A stretch of DNA of 64,000 nt, taken from the NCBI GenBank assembly GCA_963580285.1, contig OY757023.1, positions 91,971,108 to 92,035,107 of the forward strand, read 5' to 3'. A program made the translations under genes and the position numbers. The notes under the pieces are model-generated. The model ran no database searches, was not told where the DNA came from, and saw nothing but the letters and a program-made list of their open reading frames with translations. The DNA comes from Lucinisca nassula (taxonomy: Eukaryota > Mollusca > Bivalvia > Lucinida > Lucinidae). Below, in pieces: positions 11,788 to 21,551 of this stretch; within the stretch, counting starts at the first letter, position 1, and each line of letters opens with the position of its first letter.

Positions 11788-12196
11788 TTTCTTGCACACC
11801 AGACAAGGAAATCCGTGATGTTACCCTGGGATAGAAATTTATGTTCTGACCCTGGTTTTCCGACCCTAAATCGAATATAATCGCGTGATTGATAAATGCA
11901 CTGGTTGATTACAACCTCATGTGCGGCGTCGTCATGCGTGACGTCACCAAACATTCCTGTTGTGTCATCACAAAATGGCGGACGTCGGTAACTGAAGTGA
12001 CAGCAGCATTAAAAATTCGCAATAGAAATGGAAGGTATGCAAGAAAAAGAATCCAATATGGGTGTCAGGGGTGGATAGAAAAATCCGTCCCTCGGGATCA
12101 CTGTCCGGCATCACTCGGCAAGCCTCGTGATGCCGGACAGTGTCCCTCGAGACGGATTTTCCAATCCACCCCTCACACCCATATAAGATTCTTATA
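11788..12196 (+). mobile_element. P snap-back element, copy 1
   Basis: Starts TTCTTGCACACCAGACAAGG and ends AGATTCTTATA, with no obvious terminal inverted repeats. The last third is a hairpin (about 12056-12185) with stem phrases GATCACTGTCCGGCATCAC and GTGATGCCGGACAGTGTCCC. It also carries CGTGACGTCACC near 11938. The hairpin is the most conserved part. Confidence 0.8.
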
Positions 12197-12481
12197 GTCT
12201 CAGATCCTGATCGTTTTTCTTTTTATTTTTTACCATGTCAGAAAGTACAGTTTTGCCTTTTGTTTTCGATACAAAAGCCTATGTGACCAACTTTGACCTT
12301 GGTCTAAAATAGGTCATGGTCAACCAGGGATCATGATTTGAACAAAGTATGAAACTCGTGAAAATTACTGGTGTTTTCAAAAAACTGGATATACTATGCT
12401 TTCAACACATTCGATAAAATATTGGTATTTATCGAAATAAGTATACGAAAAACAAACCACAAAAAGTAGTTCCGGCTGCTA

Positions 12482-12783
12482 CTGTGAAATAGCATGGTCA
12501 TGTTATTTTTTCACACTGTGAAAATATCACTTTTATTTTACAGATAATCATTAATTTCGCTGCCAAGTATAAAATAAAGAGGGATATTTTTGGATGTGCT
12601 TTCTTATTCCCCATTAACCCTTATGGTTTTGGGTACATGTTAGAATCGCTTAAACGTCGATGCCAACAACAACTCACATCGCAACATACTCAGCAGTTAA
12701 AACAAATGCATATCTTAAACATAAAAATGATATTGGGGATTGTGTGAAAAAATAACATTACCATGTTATTTTCACAGTGGAAA
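12482..12783. mobile_element. TIR MITE (about 300 bp)
   Basis: Inverted arms ACTGTGAAATAGCATGGTCA / ATGTTATTTTTTCACAC at the left and GTGTGAAAAAATAACATTAC / CATGTTATTTTCACAGT at the right. No coding potential. The stretch 12197-12481 to its left has nothing recognisable except a decayed part of a similar repeat. Confidence 0.6.
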
Positions 12784-12796
12784 CCCGGTCTATTTT

Positions 12797-13240
12797 TATA
12801 CCCCCGCAAACGAAGTTTGAAGGGGGTATATAGGAGTCAGCTTGTCGTCTGTCGTCGTCGTCGGTCCGTTAGAAAAAACTTTAACATTGCTCATAACTTC
12901 CTTATTCTTTGACCGATTTCTTTAATATTCACACACCACACACCTTGCCACAAGTACTTAAGATTGATATACACAAACCTGACCTTGACCTTTACGTTGA
13001 CCTTCTTCAAGGTCAAATACTTGTAAAAATTTGTCCGTCGTCGTCGGTCCGTTACAAAAAACTTTAACATTGCTCATAACTTCCTTATTCTTTGACCGAT
13101 TTCTTAAATATTCACACACCACACACCTTGCCACTAGTACTTAAGATTGATATACACAAACCTGACCTTGACCTTTACGTTGACCTTCCTCAAGGTCAAA
13201 TACTTGTAAAAATTTGTCTGACAACGCATGCGGGGGTATA
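12797..13240 (+). repeat. L repeat with GCATGCGGGGG-type ends and duplicated core
   Basis: Bounded by TATACCCCCGCA and TGCGGGGGTATA. It contains two copies, offset by 183 bp, of a unit with CGGTCCGTTA, TTAACATTGCTCATAACTTC and a block CCTGACCTTGACC ... TTGACCTTCNTCAAGGTCAA. This CCCCCGCA-bounded dispersed repeat type is familiar from molluscan genomes. It carries inverted TGACCTTGA/TCAAGGTCA motifs. Confidence 0.75.
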
Positions 13241-13294
13241 ATTGGCGCCCGTTAGGCGGCAGCTCTAGTTTGGTTTGTTTTGCGTATTAAATGA

Positions 13295-13574
13295 CATCAC
13301 GAAAACACGCCTATATAATTTTGACCCCCTTGAACCCCACTTTTATGTAGTAAAACTGGGGTTTACAGGTGTAAATCTTATTTTTCTCATTTCTGCTCTA
13401 ACATATAGATTGTGGGTACTCGTTATAACCGCATCATCGAGGTGGTTCTAACGAGTACACACAATCTATATTTTGAGCAGAAATAAGAAAAATATCCCAA
13501 GTTTTCATCTTAAAATTTTCATTTTTTCAGTGTTATTAATTACAATGTATTTGTATAGGCGGGTTTTCGTAATG
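13295..13574 (+). mobile_element. Family A MITE, complete
   Basis: CATCACGAAAACACGCCTAT to GGCGGGTTTTCGTAATG. The core GTTATAACCGCATCATCGAG followed by GTGGTTCTAACGAG shows mismatches on one arm only. Confidence 0.8.
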
Positions 13575-13678
13575 AATCGAAATTTAACTTTCTTCGATAA
13601 ATACAAATATTTGAAAACACAAGAAATATTCACACGTGCGATGCATGTTACGAACGGCTGTTCAGTTAAAGTACATCG

Positions 13679-14008
13679 CATTCCGAAAACACGCCTATAC
13701 AAATACACTATAAATTTTACCGCCGAAAAAATGACAATTTTAAAATGAAAAATTGTGATATTTTCCTTATTTCTGCTCAAAATATAGATTGTGTGTACTC
13801 GTTAGAACCGCCTCGATGAGGCGGTTCTAACGAGTACTCACAATCTATATTTTAGAGCAGAACTGAATGGTTCTAACGAGTACTCACAATCTATATTTTA
13901 GAGCAGAACTGAAAAATAAAAATAAGGTTTACCCCTGCAAACCCCAGTTTTACTGTATAAAAGTGGGGTTCAAGGGGGTCATAATTATATAGGCGGGTTT
14001 TCGTGATG
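13679..14008 (-). mobile_element. Family A MITE with a local right-arm duplication
   Basis: CATTCCGAAAACACGCCTAT to ATAGGCGGGTTTTCGTGATG. After a perfect core (13801-13831), about 45 bp (CTAACGAGTACTCACAATCT ... GAGCAGAACTGAA) is repeated head to tail at about 13871-13915, making this copy longer than usual. Confidence 0.8.
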
Positions 14009-14160
14009 GCAAAAGTCACGTATAAAATAAAACAGAGTGTCTATTGCCAGACGCAATTTTCCCGAAATTTTGCTATTGCCAGACGTCTGGCAATAAGACA
14101 TTTCCCGACTTTGTGCTATTGACAGACGTTTTGCAATAGCACATTTCCCGACTTTAAAAG

Positions 14161-14649
14161 GCGGCCGTAAAAAGTCTCCCTGTCCTACATCATAGTGTAG
14201 TTTATATTTTCTTGTCCTTTTGGATCATTGATTGCATTGTGGAATTTTGACAATATTTGAGGGTCACTGATGAGGCCTAATTGGCCGAAACTAGCTAGTC
14301 TGGCCCAGAAAACGTGTACACTTTATATTTTCTAATTCTGTGGTGTATTCCTTGCTTCCAAAGGATAACCCTTTTATAGAACATATTTAACGTCACTGCA
14401 GCTGGTGTCTGGGAATGTGTGGCGGCCGTAAAAAGTCTGCCTGCCCTACATCATAGTGTAGTTTATATTTTCTTGTCCTTTGGGACCATTGATTCCATTG
14501 TGGAATTTTGACACTATTTGAGGGTCACTGATGAGGCCTAATTGGCCGAAACTAGCTAGTCTGGCCCAGAAAACGTGTACACATTATATTTTCTAGTTCT
14601 GTGGTGTATTCCTTGCTTCCAAAGGACAACCCTTTTATAGAACATATTT
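14161..14649 (+). repeat. K repeat, tandem pair
   Basis: Two units starting GCGGCCGTAAAAAGTCT at 14161 and 14422 (period 261 bp) share TGATGAGGCCTAATTGGCC and CTAGCTAGTCTGGCCCAG. Flanking short palindromes built on CTATTGCCAGACGTCTGGCA (about 14083 and 14652) bracket the pair. Confidence 0.75.
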
Positions 14650-14756
14650 GTGCTATTGACAGACGTCTGGCAATAGCACATTTCCCGACTTTGTGCTCTT
14701 GACAGACGTCATGCAATGGACTCTTCCAAAATAATAATAATAATAAAAATAAAACT

Positions 14757-14885
14757 TTTTTTTCAATGAATATCAAAAATATTTTATCATGTGTGTTGAA
14801 AATATCAGAGTTTTCACACGTGCTTCGCACTCGCGAAAACCCTGATGTTTGCAACACACTCGATGAAATACTTTTGGTATTCACA
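14757..14885. repeat. Hairpin repeat
   Basis: Imperfect inverted repeat: TGAATATCAAAAATATTTTA at the left and GAAATACTTTTGGTATTCA at the right, with inner arms CAGAGTTTTCACACG / CGCGAAAACCCTG. A decayed relative appears near 12362-12440. Confidence 0.6.
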
Positions 14886-14989
14886 TCAAAAAAGTAAATA
14901 TCATCTACATATCGCCAAGAAAAGTTAGAGAAATATTACGGATTATGAATTACAGACTTTAGGGGAGTGGGAACACCTGGGAGATTTTT

Positions 14990-15205
14990 TTCCGCCGTTT
15001 TTCAAAGGGAGATAACTTTCGAGACTTCCTGTTTGCTTTTCTATACGATCTGTCCCTCCGAAAATGGAGTCTACTCTTAAAAGAAAGAATGTGCTCCTTA
15101 GGAGCAAATTCTTTCCTTTAAGAGTTGACCCCTCTTGACATGGGAGACAAAATACTTATGCAGGAGTTGCCTCCCCTAAAGGTGTCCCCATTCCCCTTAA
15201 TCTTC
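14990..15205 (+). repeat. Family I fragment
   Basis: Contains the I palindrome AGAATGTGCTCCTTAGGAGC followed by AAATTCTTTCCTTTAAGAG, as well as GGAGACAAAATACTTATGCA and CCCCATTCCCCTTAA. It is related to the I array at 33.3-35.7 kb and ends about 90 bp before the acyltransferase exon. Confidence 0.55.
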
Positions 15206-15294
15206 CTTAGAAAACGTGATTTAAAGCTTTGGTACATGAACGCACTTTGTGTCATTGTTTTACTCATTCAAAACAGTTTCTGTTTTAATTTCAG

Positions 15295-15462
15295 GGAAGT
15301 TTGGTAAAGTGTTGCTGTCATTTTCAGTCTACACTAATGCTTCTAAAATCTTGAACACTAATCAACCGAAGGGCACTCTTACGGCTGTCAACGGAATCAG
15401 GTTTATTTCTATGACATGGGTCATTATGGGACACAGCTTTGGTGGCTCTATGGGTCTCGCTG
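15295..15462 (+). CDS. NRF-6-like acyltransferase, exon at the start of the acyltransferase-3 domain
   Basis: This 168-nt internal exon encodes a segment containing FSVYTNASKILNTNQP and TAVNGIRFISMTWVIMGHSF. That pattern (YTN..K.L, then NGIR.LSM.WVI.GH) marks the start of the acyltransferase-3 domain in nose-resistant-to-fluoxetine-6 proteins, multipass membrane proteins of invertebrates. The R in GIR and the H in GHS are the conserved pair of the first membrane segment. The acceptor is TTTTAATTTCAG|GG and the donor GCTG|GTAAGC; both sides are phase 1. The next recognised exon (20346-20442) accepts phase 1. The N-terminal NRF region was not found upstream. The family call is strong; the exact paralogue and substrate are unknown. 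Confidence 0.85.
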
Positions 15463-15511
15463 GTAAGCCTTTGCATAAATTTGCTTGTTTGATAATGATG
15501 GTTGATGAATT

Positions 15512-15790
15512 CATCATGAAAACACGCCTATATAATTTTGACCCCCTTGAACCACACCGTTATATAGTAAAACTGGGTTTACAGGGGTAAATCTTATTTT
15601 TTCTTATTTCTGCTCTAAAATATAGATTGTGGGTACTCGTTAGAACCGCCTCGATGAGGCGGTTCTAACGTGTACCCACAAGCTATATTTTGAGCAGAAA
15701 TTAGAAAAATATCACAATTTTTCATCTTAAAATTTTCGATATTCGGCGGTAAAATTTACAATGTATTTGTATAGGCGTGTTTTCGTAATG
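15512..15790 (+). mobile_element. Family A MITE inside the acyltransferase intron
   Basis: CATCATGAAAACACGCCTAT to ATAGGCGTGTTTTCGTAATG, with a perfect core at about 15637-15671. It starts 49 bp after the exon's splice donor. Confidence 0.85.
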
Positions 15791-16017
15791 TCATATTCAA
15801 AACTTTGCTTTTGGTGTTGTTGCTTGTAGGTCGACAGGTTTTCGATCGACCCAAAGTTGTAAAGCACAGCAAGCTTGTCAATGCTGAAGACCACGTGACT
15901 GTCACTGACTTGTTGGAAAACCATGTAACAGTTATTTATAGCAAATAGCCGTGTTATTCCTATCGATGCGCATGAGGTTTGTATATAGAATCTGAGCTAG
16001 AACCATGGGTTGGGTTT

Positions 16018-16085
16018 GGCAAACAGTGTAGACCCTGATCATACGCCGAAAAACACAGCGTATGATCAGGCTCTACACTTTTTGC
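16018..16085. repeat. H hairpin unit
   Basis: AGTGTAGACCCTGATCATAC / GTATGATCAGGCTCTACACT form the stem, with AAACA-type flanks. To its left (15815-15930) lies an H-associated block with CCACGTGACTGTCACTGACT. Confidence 0.65.
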
Positions 16086-16138
16086 TTAAAAACTGAAATT
16101 TAAGGGTTAAAGGAAACAGTTTAAGTCTCAGTCCAGGA

Positions 16139-16418
16139 CATCACGCTATCAAGTCTGTGAAATGAACACCCCTTTACACCCCACTTTATATGGAGAAAAC
16201 TGGGGTTTAGGGGGGTATACATTTGTTTTCTTATTTCTGATCCAGTACATAGGTTGTGGGTACTCGTTAGAACCGCCTCAATGAGGCGGTTCTAATGAGC
16301 ACCCGCAGCCTATGTTTTGAGTAAAAATAAGAAAAATATCACGGATTTTCATCAGAAAAGTAGCCATTTTGGAGATGTGAAAAATGCACTATGTCGCACG
16401 GGTGTGTTATCGTAATGT
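16139..16418 (+). mobile_element. Family B MITE, complete reference copy
   Basis: CATCACGCTATCAAGTCTGT to GTGTGTTATCGTAATG, about 280 bp. The core GTTAGAACCGCCTCAATGAG followed by GCGGTTCTAATGAG is at about 16267-16300. It shares the core and the GGGGTTT stem with family A but has different termini. Confidence 0.85.
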
Positions 16419-16739
16419 TATTTTTACAGCCTACACTCAGAGACAATCGACCCCAGAGCTACCAGTTTGTTTGGTACAAAATGCTGTAACAATATCATCA
16501 TGTCATTGTATGCTAATGGCATTGGTGGTTTTCCGCTGATTCAAGAAAGGCAGTTTTCAGTTTCTGGCGAAAGAATGTGTATTGTACTGGTTAACCGCTT
16601 ACGTATAAGCCTGCTCAGGAAAAGTGTGGATAGGTAAACTTACCGGCTCAAAAATGACCCAAAATAGTGTTGTCTGGACGGTTAAAATCCAATACAAACA
16701 CACAAACAAACAAAATGACATTGGTGCAACATCCCACCG

Positions 16740-17690
16740 TATGGACATTTTGTTTGTTTGTTTGTCTGTCCGTCACAAATACTTTAACTTTGATCATAAC
16801 TTCAAGAGTGTTTGGCATAGCCCGATGAAACTTCACACACTTATTCATCATCACAAGGGCTACATCCTGACCAAGGACCATAACACTGTTGGCTTATTCG
16901 GCTGAATTATCTCCCCTTGATTTTTTTTAAAACTTTAACATTGGCCAAAACGTATGATTGATATGTGATATGGCTCTCATATTTCACATGTGCATTCCTT
17001 GTCACAAGACCTTTCAAGTGGTATCATAATTTTTGACCTCGTGTTCTTGACCTTGACATTTGACCTACTTTTTAAAAAACTGTAACATTGGCCATAACTT
17101 TCGATTGTTAAGTGATTTCATATTTCTTGTCACAAGGCCTGTCAACTGGTACCATCAGTTTTTACCTCGTGACCTTGACCTTTACGTTTGACCTACTTTT
17201 AAAAATTTCAATATAGTCCATAACTTGATATTTGTAAGTGATATGGCTTTCATATTTCACATGTGCATTCTTTTTCACAAGACCTTTCTAGTGGTACCAT
17301 AATTTTTTACCTCGTGACATTGACCTTGACATTTGACCTACTTTTTAAAAACTTACATTGGCCATAACTTTCGGTTGGTAAGTGGTATCACTTTCATATT
17401 TCACATGTGCATTCCTTGTCAAAAGACCTTTCTAGTGGTACCATACTGTTTGACCTTGTGACCTTGACCTTGACGTTTGACCTACTTTTTAAAAACTTTA
17501 ACATTGGCCATAACTTTTGATTGGTAAGTGATAGGGCTTTCATATTTCACATGTGTTTTGTATGGCACATGGCCTTTCCAACGATCCCATAATTTTTGAC
17601 CTTGTGACCTTTACCTACTTTTTCAAGACTTGAACATTGGCCATACCTTTCGATTGCTCAGTGATACTGCTTTCATATTTAACATGGGCT
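16740..17690 (+). repeat. L-type tandem array, about six units
   Basis: Units of roughly 125-147 bp each have AACATTGGCCATAACTT, TTTCATATTTCACATGTGCA and GTGACCTTGACCTTGACGTT followed by TGACCTACTTTTTAAAAA. Repeated GACCTTGACC phrases put several nuclear-receptor-type half sites (TGACCT / TGACCTTGA) in each unit. Confidence 0.8.
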
Positions 17691-17784
17691 GTCCGGGAGC
17701 ATCAGTGTTTCACAAACACATCTTGTTTCAGCATGTTAGTAGAAACACAGCTATTTTTTAAGCCTAACAAAAATAAACCAACAC

Positions 17785-18090
17785 ACAATCACCGCCTTGG
17801 AATGGTCAGTAAAAATTTACCGGGGCTTAAATCGATGTTACATGCAACAATCCTCGGGCCTTGATGCTGTCGAGTTTAGACAAATAATTTGTTCTGTCCG
17901 CGTCAAGGGTTTCTTACTCATCAATGTAACATTTCTGAAAACATAGAAATAAAACAAATATAGAGATGAAACAACGAAGAGGGTTCGACAGCATGAAATA
18001 ACTGAAGTGCTTGAGTAAAAGAATACTAACAGCTGATCTCCAGTAGGCCCGACCAGAGACAGAGCATCAGGCCCCCACCGACATATTCAA
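17785..18090 (-). mobile_element. Family J tail, inverted copy
   Basis: CACCGCCTTGGAATGGTCAG at the left and GGCCCGACCAGAGACAGAGC followed by ATCAGGC at the right match the J tail in reverse. With the J copy at 18753-19297 it forms an inverted pair around a K segment. Confidence 0.65.
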
Positions 18091-18139
18091 AAGTCTTAAG
18101 CATAGGGCTATATTAGAGTCAGAAATATGTACTGTGAAA

Positions 18140-18730
18140 TGGTATCCTTTGGAAGCAAGGACTATGCAACAGGAACTGAAAAACATTAGGTGTACAAGTG
18201 ATTTTTCTGGGCCAGACTAGCTAGTTTCGGCTAATTAAGCCTCATCAGTGACCTTCAGATATTTTCAAAATTCCACAGTGGAATAAATATTCTTACACAC
18301 CAGACAAGGAAATCCGTGATTTTACCCTGGGATAGAAATTTATGTTCTGACCCTGGTGTTCCGACCCAGGCAACTAACATTAACGCGCTTCAATTCTATT
18401 CAACTGCCGGAACTACTTCCGCACTACTTTTATTTTGTAAACAATATACGTGTGCGAGCTGTCAAAACTAACCGGAGGTGTTGTGCAAGAAAAAGAATCC
18501 AATATGGGGTTCTGTTGTAGATGGGCGTTTCCAACCCTCGGGATGACCGTGCTGAGCGGAACCTCGGCGTAGCCTCGGTTCCGCTCAGCACGGTCATCCC
18601 TCGGGTTGGAAACGCTCATCTACAACAGAACCCCATATCAGATTCTTATAATCCCAAAGGATAGGAAGATATAAACTACACTATGATGAAGGACAGGAAG
18701 ACGTTTTAAGGCCGCAACTCATACCCTTAT
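18140..18730 (-). repeat. K repeat interrupted by a P element
   Basis: The left part (TGGGCCAGACTAGCTAGTTT, AAGCCTCATCAGTGACC) ends at about 18289 and the right part (CCCAAAGGATAGGAAGATAT) resumes at 18651. The P element at 18290-18650 sits exactly between them. Confidence 0.7.
18290..18650 (+). mobile_element. P snap-back element, copy 2, with different hairpin arms
   Basis: The same 5' end (TTCTTACACACCAGACAAGG) and 3' end (AGATTCTTATA) as copy 1. The hairpin (about 18502-18638) has unrelated but near-perfectly complementary arms, for example GACCGTGCTGAGCGGAACC / GGTTCCGCTCAGCACGGTC. Only CCCTCGGG and the outer AAAAAGAATCCAATATGGG are shared with the other copies. Confidence 0.8.
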
Positions 18731-18752
18731 CACCAGCTGTAGTGACGTCAAA

Positions 18753-19297
18753 TATGTTCGTTGGTACCAGATGCTCTTTCTCTGGTCGGGCCCATCGGAG
18801 TATAACTGTTGTTTTTCTATTGCACCAGCATTTCAGTGGTTTCTTGCTGTCGAGTCCTCACCGTTGTTTTATCTCTGTGGTTGTTTGATTTTTGTGTTCA
18901 CGGAGATGTTGCACTGATGAGTTAGGAGGCCTTCATGCGGACTGAACAAATTGTTTGTCTTAATCGCGACGGACGTAAGGGCGAGGATTGTGGCCACGTA
19001 AAATCGATTTAAGCCCCCCAGTGGAATTCGTTTCCGCTGACCGTTCCAAGGCGGTTCTTCAGTCGCGGTTTATTTCTGTTATGGTTTGTCTTTGGGTGTT
19101 TGTGTCGCTTATGTTATTTTATTTTGGATAGCCTATTGGCCATTTTGTGGGAAAGTAACTGTCTTTTTGGCTTTCCGCTATTGATGTTTCCATTAGGGTC
19201 TGTTGTTTCATGTTTGTGTTTCTTTCCCTTTGGTGTCTCTGATGGGATCTGTGGATTAATTGTATCGATTCCTGATCATTGCCTCCACTTCTACTTT
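18753..19297 (+). mobile_element. Family J tail, long copy
   Basis: About 545 bp from TATGTTCGTTGGTACCAGAT to CCTGATCATTGCCTCCACTT followed by CTACTTT. It contains GTGTTCACGGAGATGTTGCA and GCGAGGATTGTGGCCACGTA. A short inverted 3'-end fragment of the same family lies at about 19395-19455. Confidence 0.75.
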
Positions 19298-19488
19298 ACA
19301 TGCGTAACACCCCTTTAGCGCGTCAAAATGCATTTCAGTAGATGTCACGTGCAATGGCAATTTGGAAATTGAGCCACTGCGTGACAAAATAAAAGGTAAT
19401 GATCAGGAATCGATACGATTATCTTTCACCTCCCATTCAAGACACTAAAGGGATAGAAGCATCATAAAACATCTTTAACCCTTTTTGT

Positions 19489-19805
19489 ACCAAATGAAAT
19501 CTTCCTCATTATATATAGCAGTGGTCCATTTCAACATTTGGGGGTGTAAGGTTGTGTTTTCTTCAAAATGTATTTGGGAAATGTCTTAACTTTTTGCAAA
19601 TAGTGTAGGCCCTGATCAGACGCCGCTTTCTGAGGCGTCTGATTTTGGCCTGCACTGTTTGCCAAGGTATCCCTTTAAGGGTTTCTGGTACTAAATGGCT
19701 TAAATTTCGCAATTTTAACGCCTACTATAAAACAGCGAATATCGAACTGGGCCTGCACTGTTTGCCAAGGTACGCCTTTAAGGGTTTCTGGTACTGAATG
19801 GGTTA
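19489..19805. mobile_element. H2 repeat with hairpin units
   Basis: Begins CCCTTTTTGTACCAAATGAA and ends GGTACTGAATGGGTTAA, inverted relative to the start. Internal hairpin GTGTAGGCCCTGATCAGACG / CGTCTGATTTTGGCCTGCAC at about 19603-19662. The right part is duplicated (19664-19700 and 19744-19800). Confidence 0.6.
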
Positions 19806-19907
19806 ATTTCCGCAATTTTAACGCGTATAATCAATTGTGGCAAGAGTCTTTGCCTTTGTCATGGACGATCGGGTTGGACACAGCATCTGGTCATGTTCTA
19901 CACTTAG

Positions 19908-20230
19908 TTTAAAGGCATTTATTCTTGTAACAGAAGGACACACCGTGTGTTCATAATTGTTTAATTGCCCCCTGTGATATGCTGTCTACACCAGATCAAA
20001 GGCGGCCCTTAATAGGGTGATTAGTAGCTTTTGTTCAATCACCTGACTGAGGCACTTAAGGGGAAAATCAATAATGTACACTGCACTCAACAGTTAGTAA
20101 ACCATTGATTTTCCCCAAGGAAGCCCCTTACCTGTGAAGACAGAGGACTTCTCTTCAATCAGCACTGAGAGCTACATAATATTATGTATTGAAATGATAG
20201 TCCTAATAATCAAGAATAAATGCCTTTAAA
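19908..20230. mobile_element. TIR MITE with perfect 20-bp ends
   Basis: TTTAAAGGCATTTATTCTTG at 19908-19927 is the exact reverse complement of 20211-20230. An inner inverted pair AAGGGGAAAATCAATAATG / CATTGATTTTCCCC lies at about 20078-20117. No coding capacity was seen. It is entirely within the acyltransferase intron. Confidence 0.7.
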
Positions 20231-20289
20231 GTATAGGAATTTAAAATTTGAACGAAATGGTCTAAGTCCCCATTCAAGACCATTTTCTC

Positions 20290-20340
20290 AGCCTACATTC
20301 AGAGACAATCGACCAACAAGTACTCTCAGCGCTGTGATTT
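20290..20340. mobile_element. H terminal repeat abutting a splice acceptor
   Basis: CAGCCTACATTCAGAGACAA followed by TCGACCAACAAGTACTCTCAGCG matches the terminus of H elements (compare 36833-36888, inverse 36238-36290). It ends 5 nt before the exon at 20346, so its T-rich end overlaps the acceptor tract. Confidence 0.65.
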
Positions 20341-20345
20341 TTCAG

Positions 20346-20442
20346 AAAATGCGGCGACGTTCTCTGTTAAAATGATGAAAAGGTTCACCTTTCAAGCCAT
20401 ATCAAATGCTACTGTCTCTGTCGATACTTTCTTCACTCTGAG
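20346..20442 (+). CDS. NRF-6-like acyltransferase, next exon
   Basis: This 97-nt exon begins after TGATTTTTCAG and ends at CTGAG|GTAAGT. In the phase left open by the 15295-15462 exon it encodes a segment containing KRFTFQAISNATVSVDTFFT. That is the hallmark of NRF-6 proteins directly after the first acyltransferase membrane segment (KRFTFQ.I.NAT.SVDTFF, normally followed by LSGLL). It ends in phase 2 with AG, the expected first two bases of the Ser codon of SGLL. The intron between the two exons is 4,883 nt. Small elements lie on both sides: an H terminus 5 nt upstream and an E element about 12 nt downstream. The SGLL exon was not found. Confidence 0.88.
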
Positions 20443-20454
20443 GTAAGTCGACAT

Positions 20455-20930
20455 TTTGATTTTATCGTATGGCGTCACGTCTGAGAATGCAATAACGCCA
20501 TGTTTTATATCCGGTGATTCACTGGTAGATTAAATATGCAAATTAATTACATATGCCCCATTACCATCAGGAAAACATGTCCGTAAGAAATAATGGCGTC
20601 CAACATGGTGTCAGAAAATGATAAATATTAGGTAAAAATGATAACAGCATTATAAGTTCTGCTTTCAACATAGATTGTGGATGCTTGTTAGAACCGCCTC
20701 AATGAGGCGGTTCTAACGAGTACCCACAATCTATGTTTTTTTTTTCAGCAAAAATAAGGCACATAATGTATACCCCCGTAAACCCCACTTTTCTATATAT
20801 AAAGTAGGGTTTAAGGGGGTCTTCGTTTTATGGACTTATTATCGTGATGTGTTACGCATACGGCGTCCTTAACGACGTCACGTTTACTAATGGTGGATTA
20901 TTAACATTAAAAAAAATCGCGAATAAAATG
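20455..20930. mobile_element. Family E element interrupted by a B MITE
   Basis: The left part (TATGGCGTCACGTCTGAGAA ... AAATATGCAAATTAATTACA) and right part (ACGGCGTCCTTAACGACGTC) are contiguous in other E copies (44606-44970). Here the B MITE at 20559-20849 separates them. The hairpin half of E is missing. Confidence 0.65.
20559..20849 (-). mobile_element. Family B MITE nested in E
   Basis: CATTACCATCAGGAAAACAT to TATTATCGTGATG. The core GTTAGAACCGCCTCAATGAG followed by GCGGTTCTAACGAG is at about 20688-20720. Younger than the E copy it splits. Confidence 0.75.
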
Positions 20931-20934
20931 AGTT

Positions 20935-21550
20935 TTCTGTCTCGTATCGTGCCCATCGGAGTCTAAGTGTTGGTTTTCGTTTGCTCCAGCATGTCAGTGG
21001 TTTCTTGCTGTCGAGTCCTCACCATTGTTTCATCTCTGTGGTTGTTTGATTTTGTGTTCTCGGAGATGTTGCACTGATGAGTTAGGAAGATTTCACGCGG
21101 ATTGAACAACTTATTTGTCTAAATCGCGACAGAAGTAACTTTTATTTTATTTATTTATTTTTTTTTTTGTTTTACGGCCCTTTCAAGATTATTTCACTTA
21201 TATCGAACCGATCGTTAATCAGAGGTGGGCGAAAACCGGAGTATCCGGAGAAAAACCACATGACCTTCCGTTGCAGAACTTGGCGTCTCACATGTGACCC
21301 AAGGGAGGCTCGAACCACAGCGGTGAGAGACCTAATGATCAAAAGTCAGCGCTCTTAACCACTAGGCCAGGGAGGCCCGACAGAAGTAACGGTGGGGAAT
21401 GCGGCCGCGTAAAAATCGGTTTATGGTTTGTCTTTGAGTGTGTGTATCGCTTACATCTTTTTGTATTTAATAGCAAATTGGTCAGTTGGTGGGAAAGTAA
21501 CTGTCCTTTTGGCGTTCGGCTATTGATGTTTCCGTTAAGGTTTAGTTAAA
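20935..21550 (+). mobile_element. Family J tail interrupted by SINE-2
   Basis: J sequence (CCCATCGGAGTCTAAGTGTT, GTTCTCGGAGATGTTGCACT) runs to 21139 and resumes at 21378. It is followed by a J-like stretch with GTCAGTTGGTGGGAAAGTAA and breaks down before 21550. Confidence 0.65.
21140..21377 (-). mobile_element. SINE-2, full length, tRNA head, 13-bp target duplication
   Basis: Read on the minus strand, the head has an A-box-like TGGCCTAGTGG and a B-box GGTTCGAGCC, followed by the CACATGTGACGCC-type body and the AAAGGGCCGTAAAAC tail with an A-rich end. CGACAGAAGTAAC occurs directly on both sides (21127-21139 and 21378-21390), a perfect target-site duplication that proves retrotransposition. 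Confidence 0.92.
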
Positions 21551-21551
21551 C

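Noticed and set aside
13473..13780. Two opposite 91-codon frames across paired A MITEs
   Set aside because: They follow the inverted A termini (both include KTRLYKY-type phrases from the same repeat) and show no coding signature.
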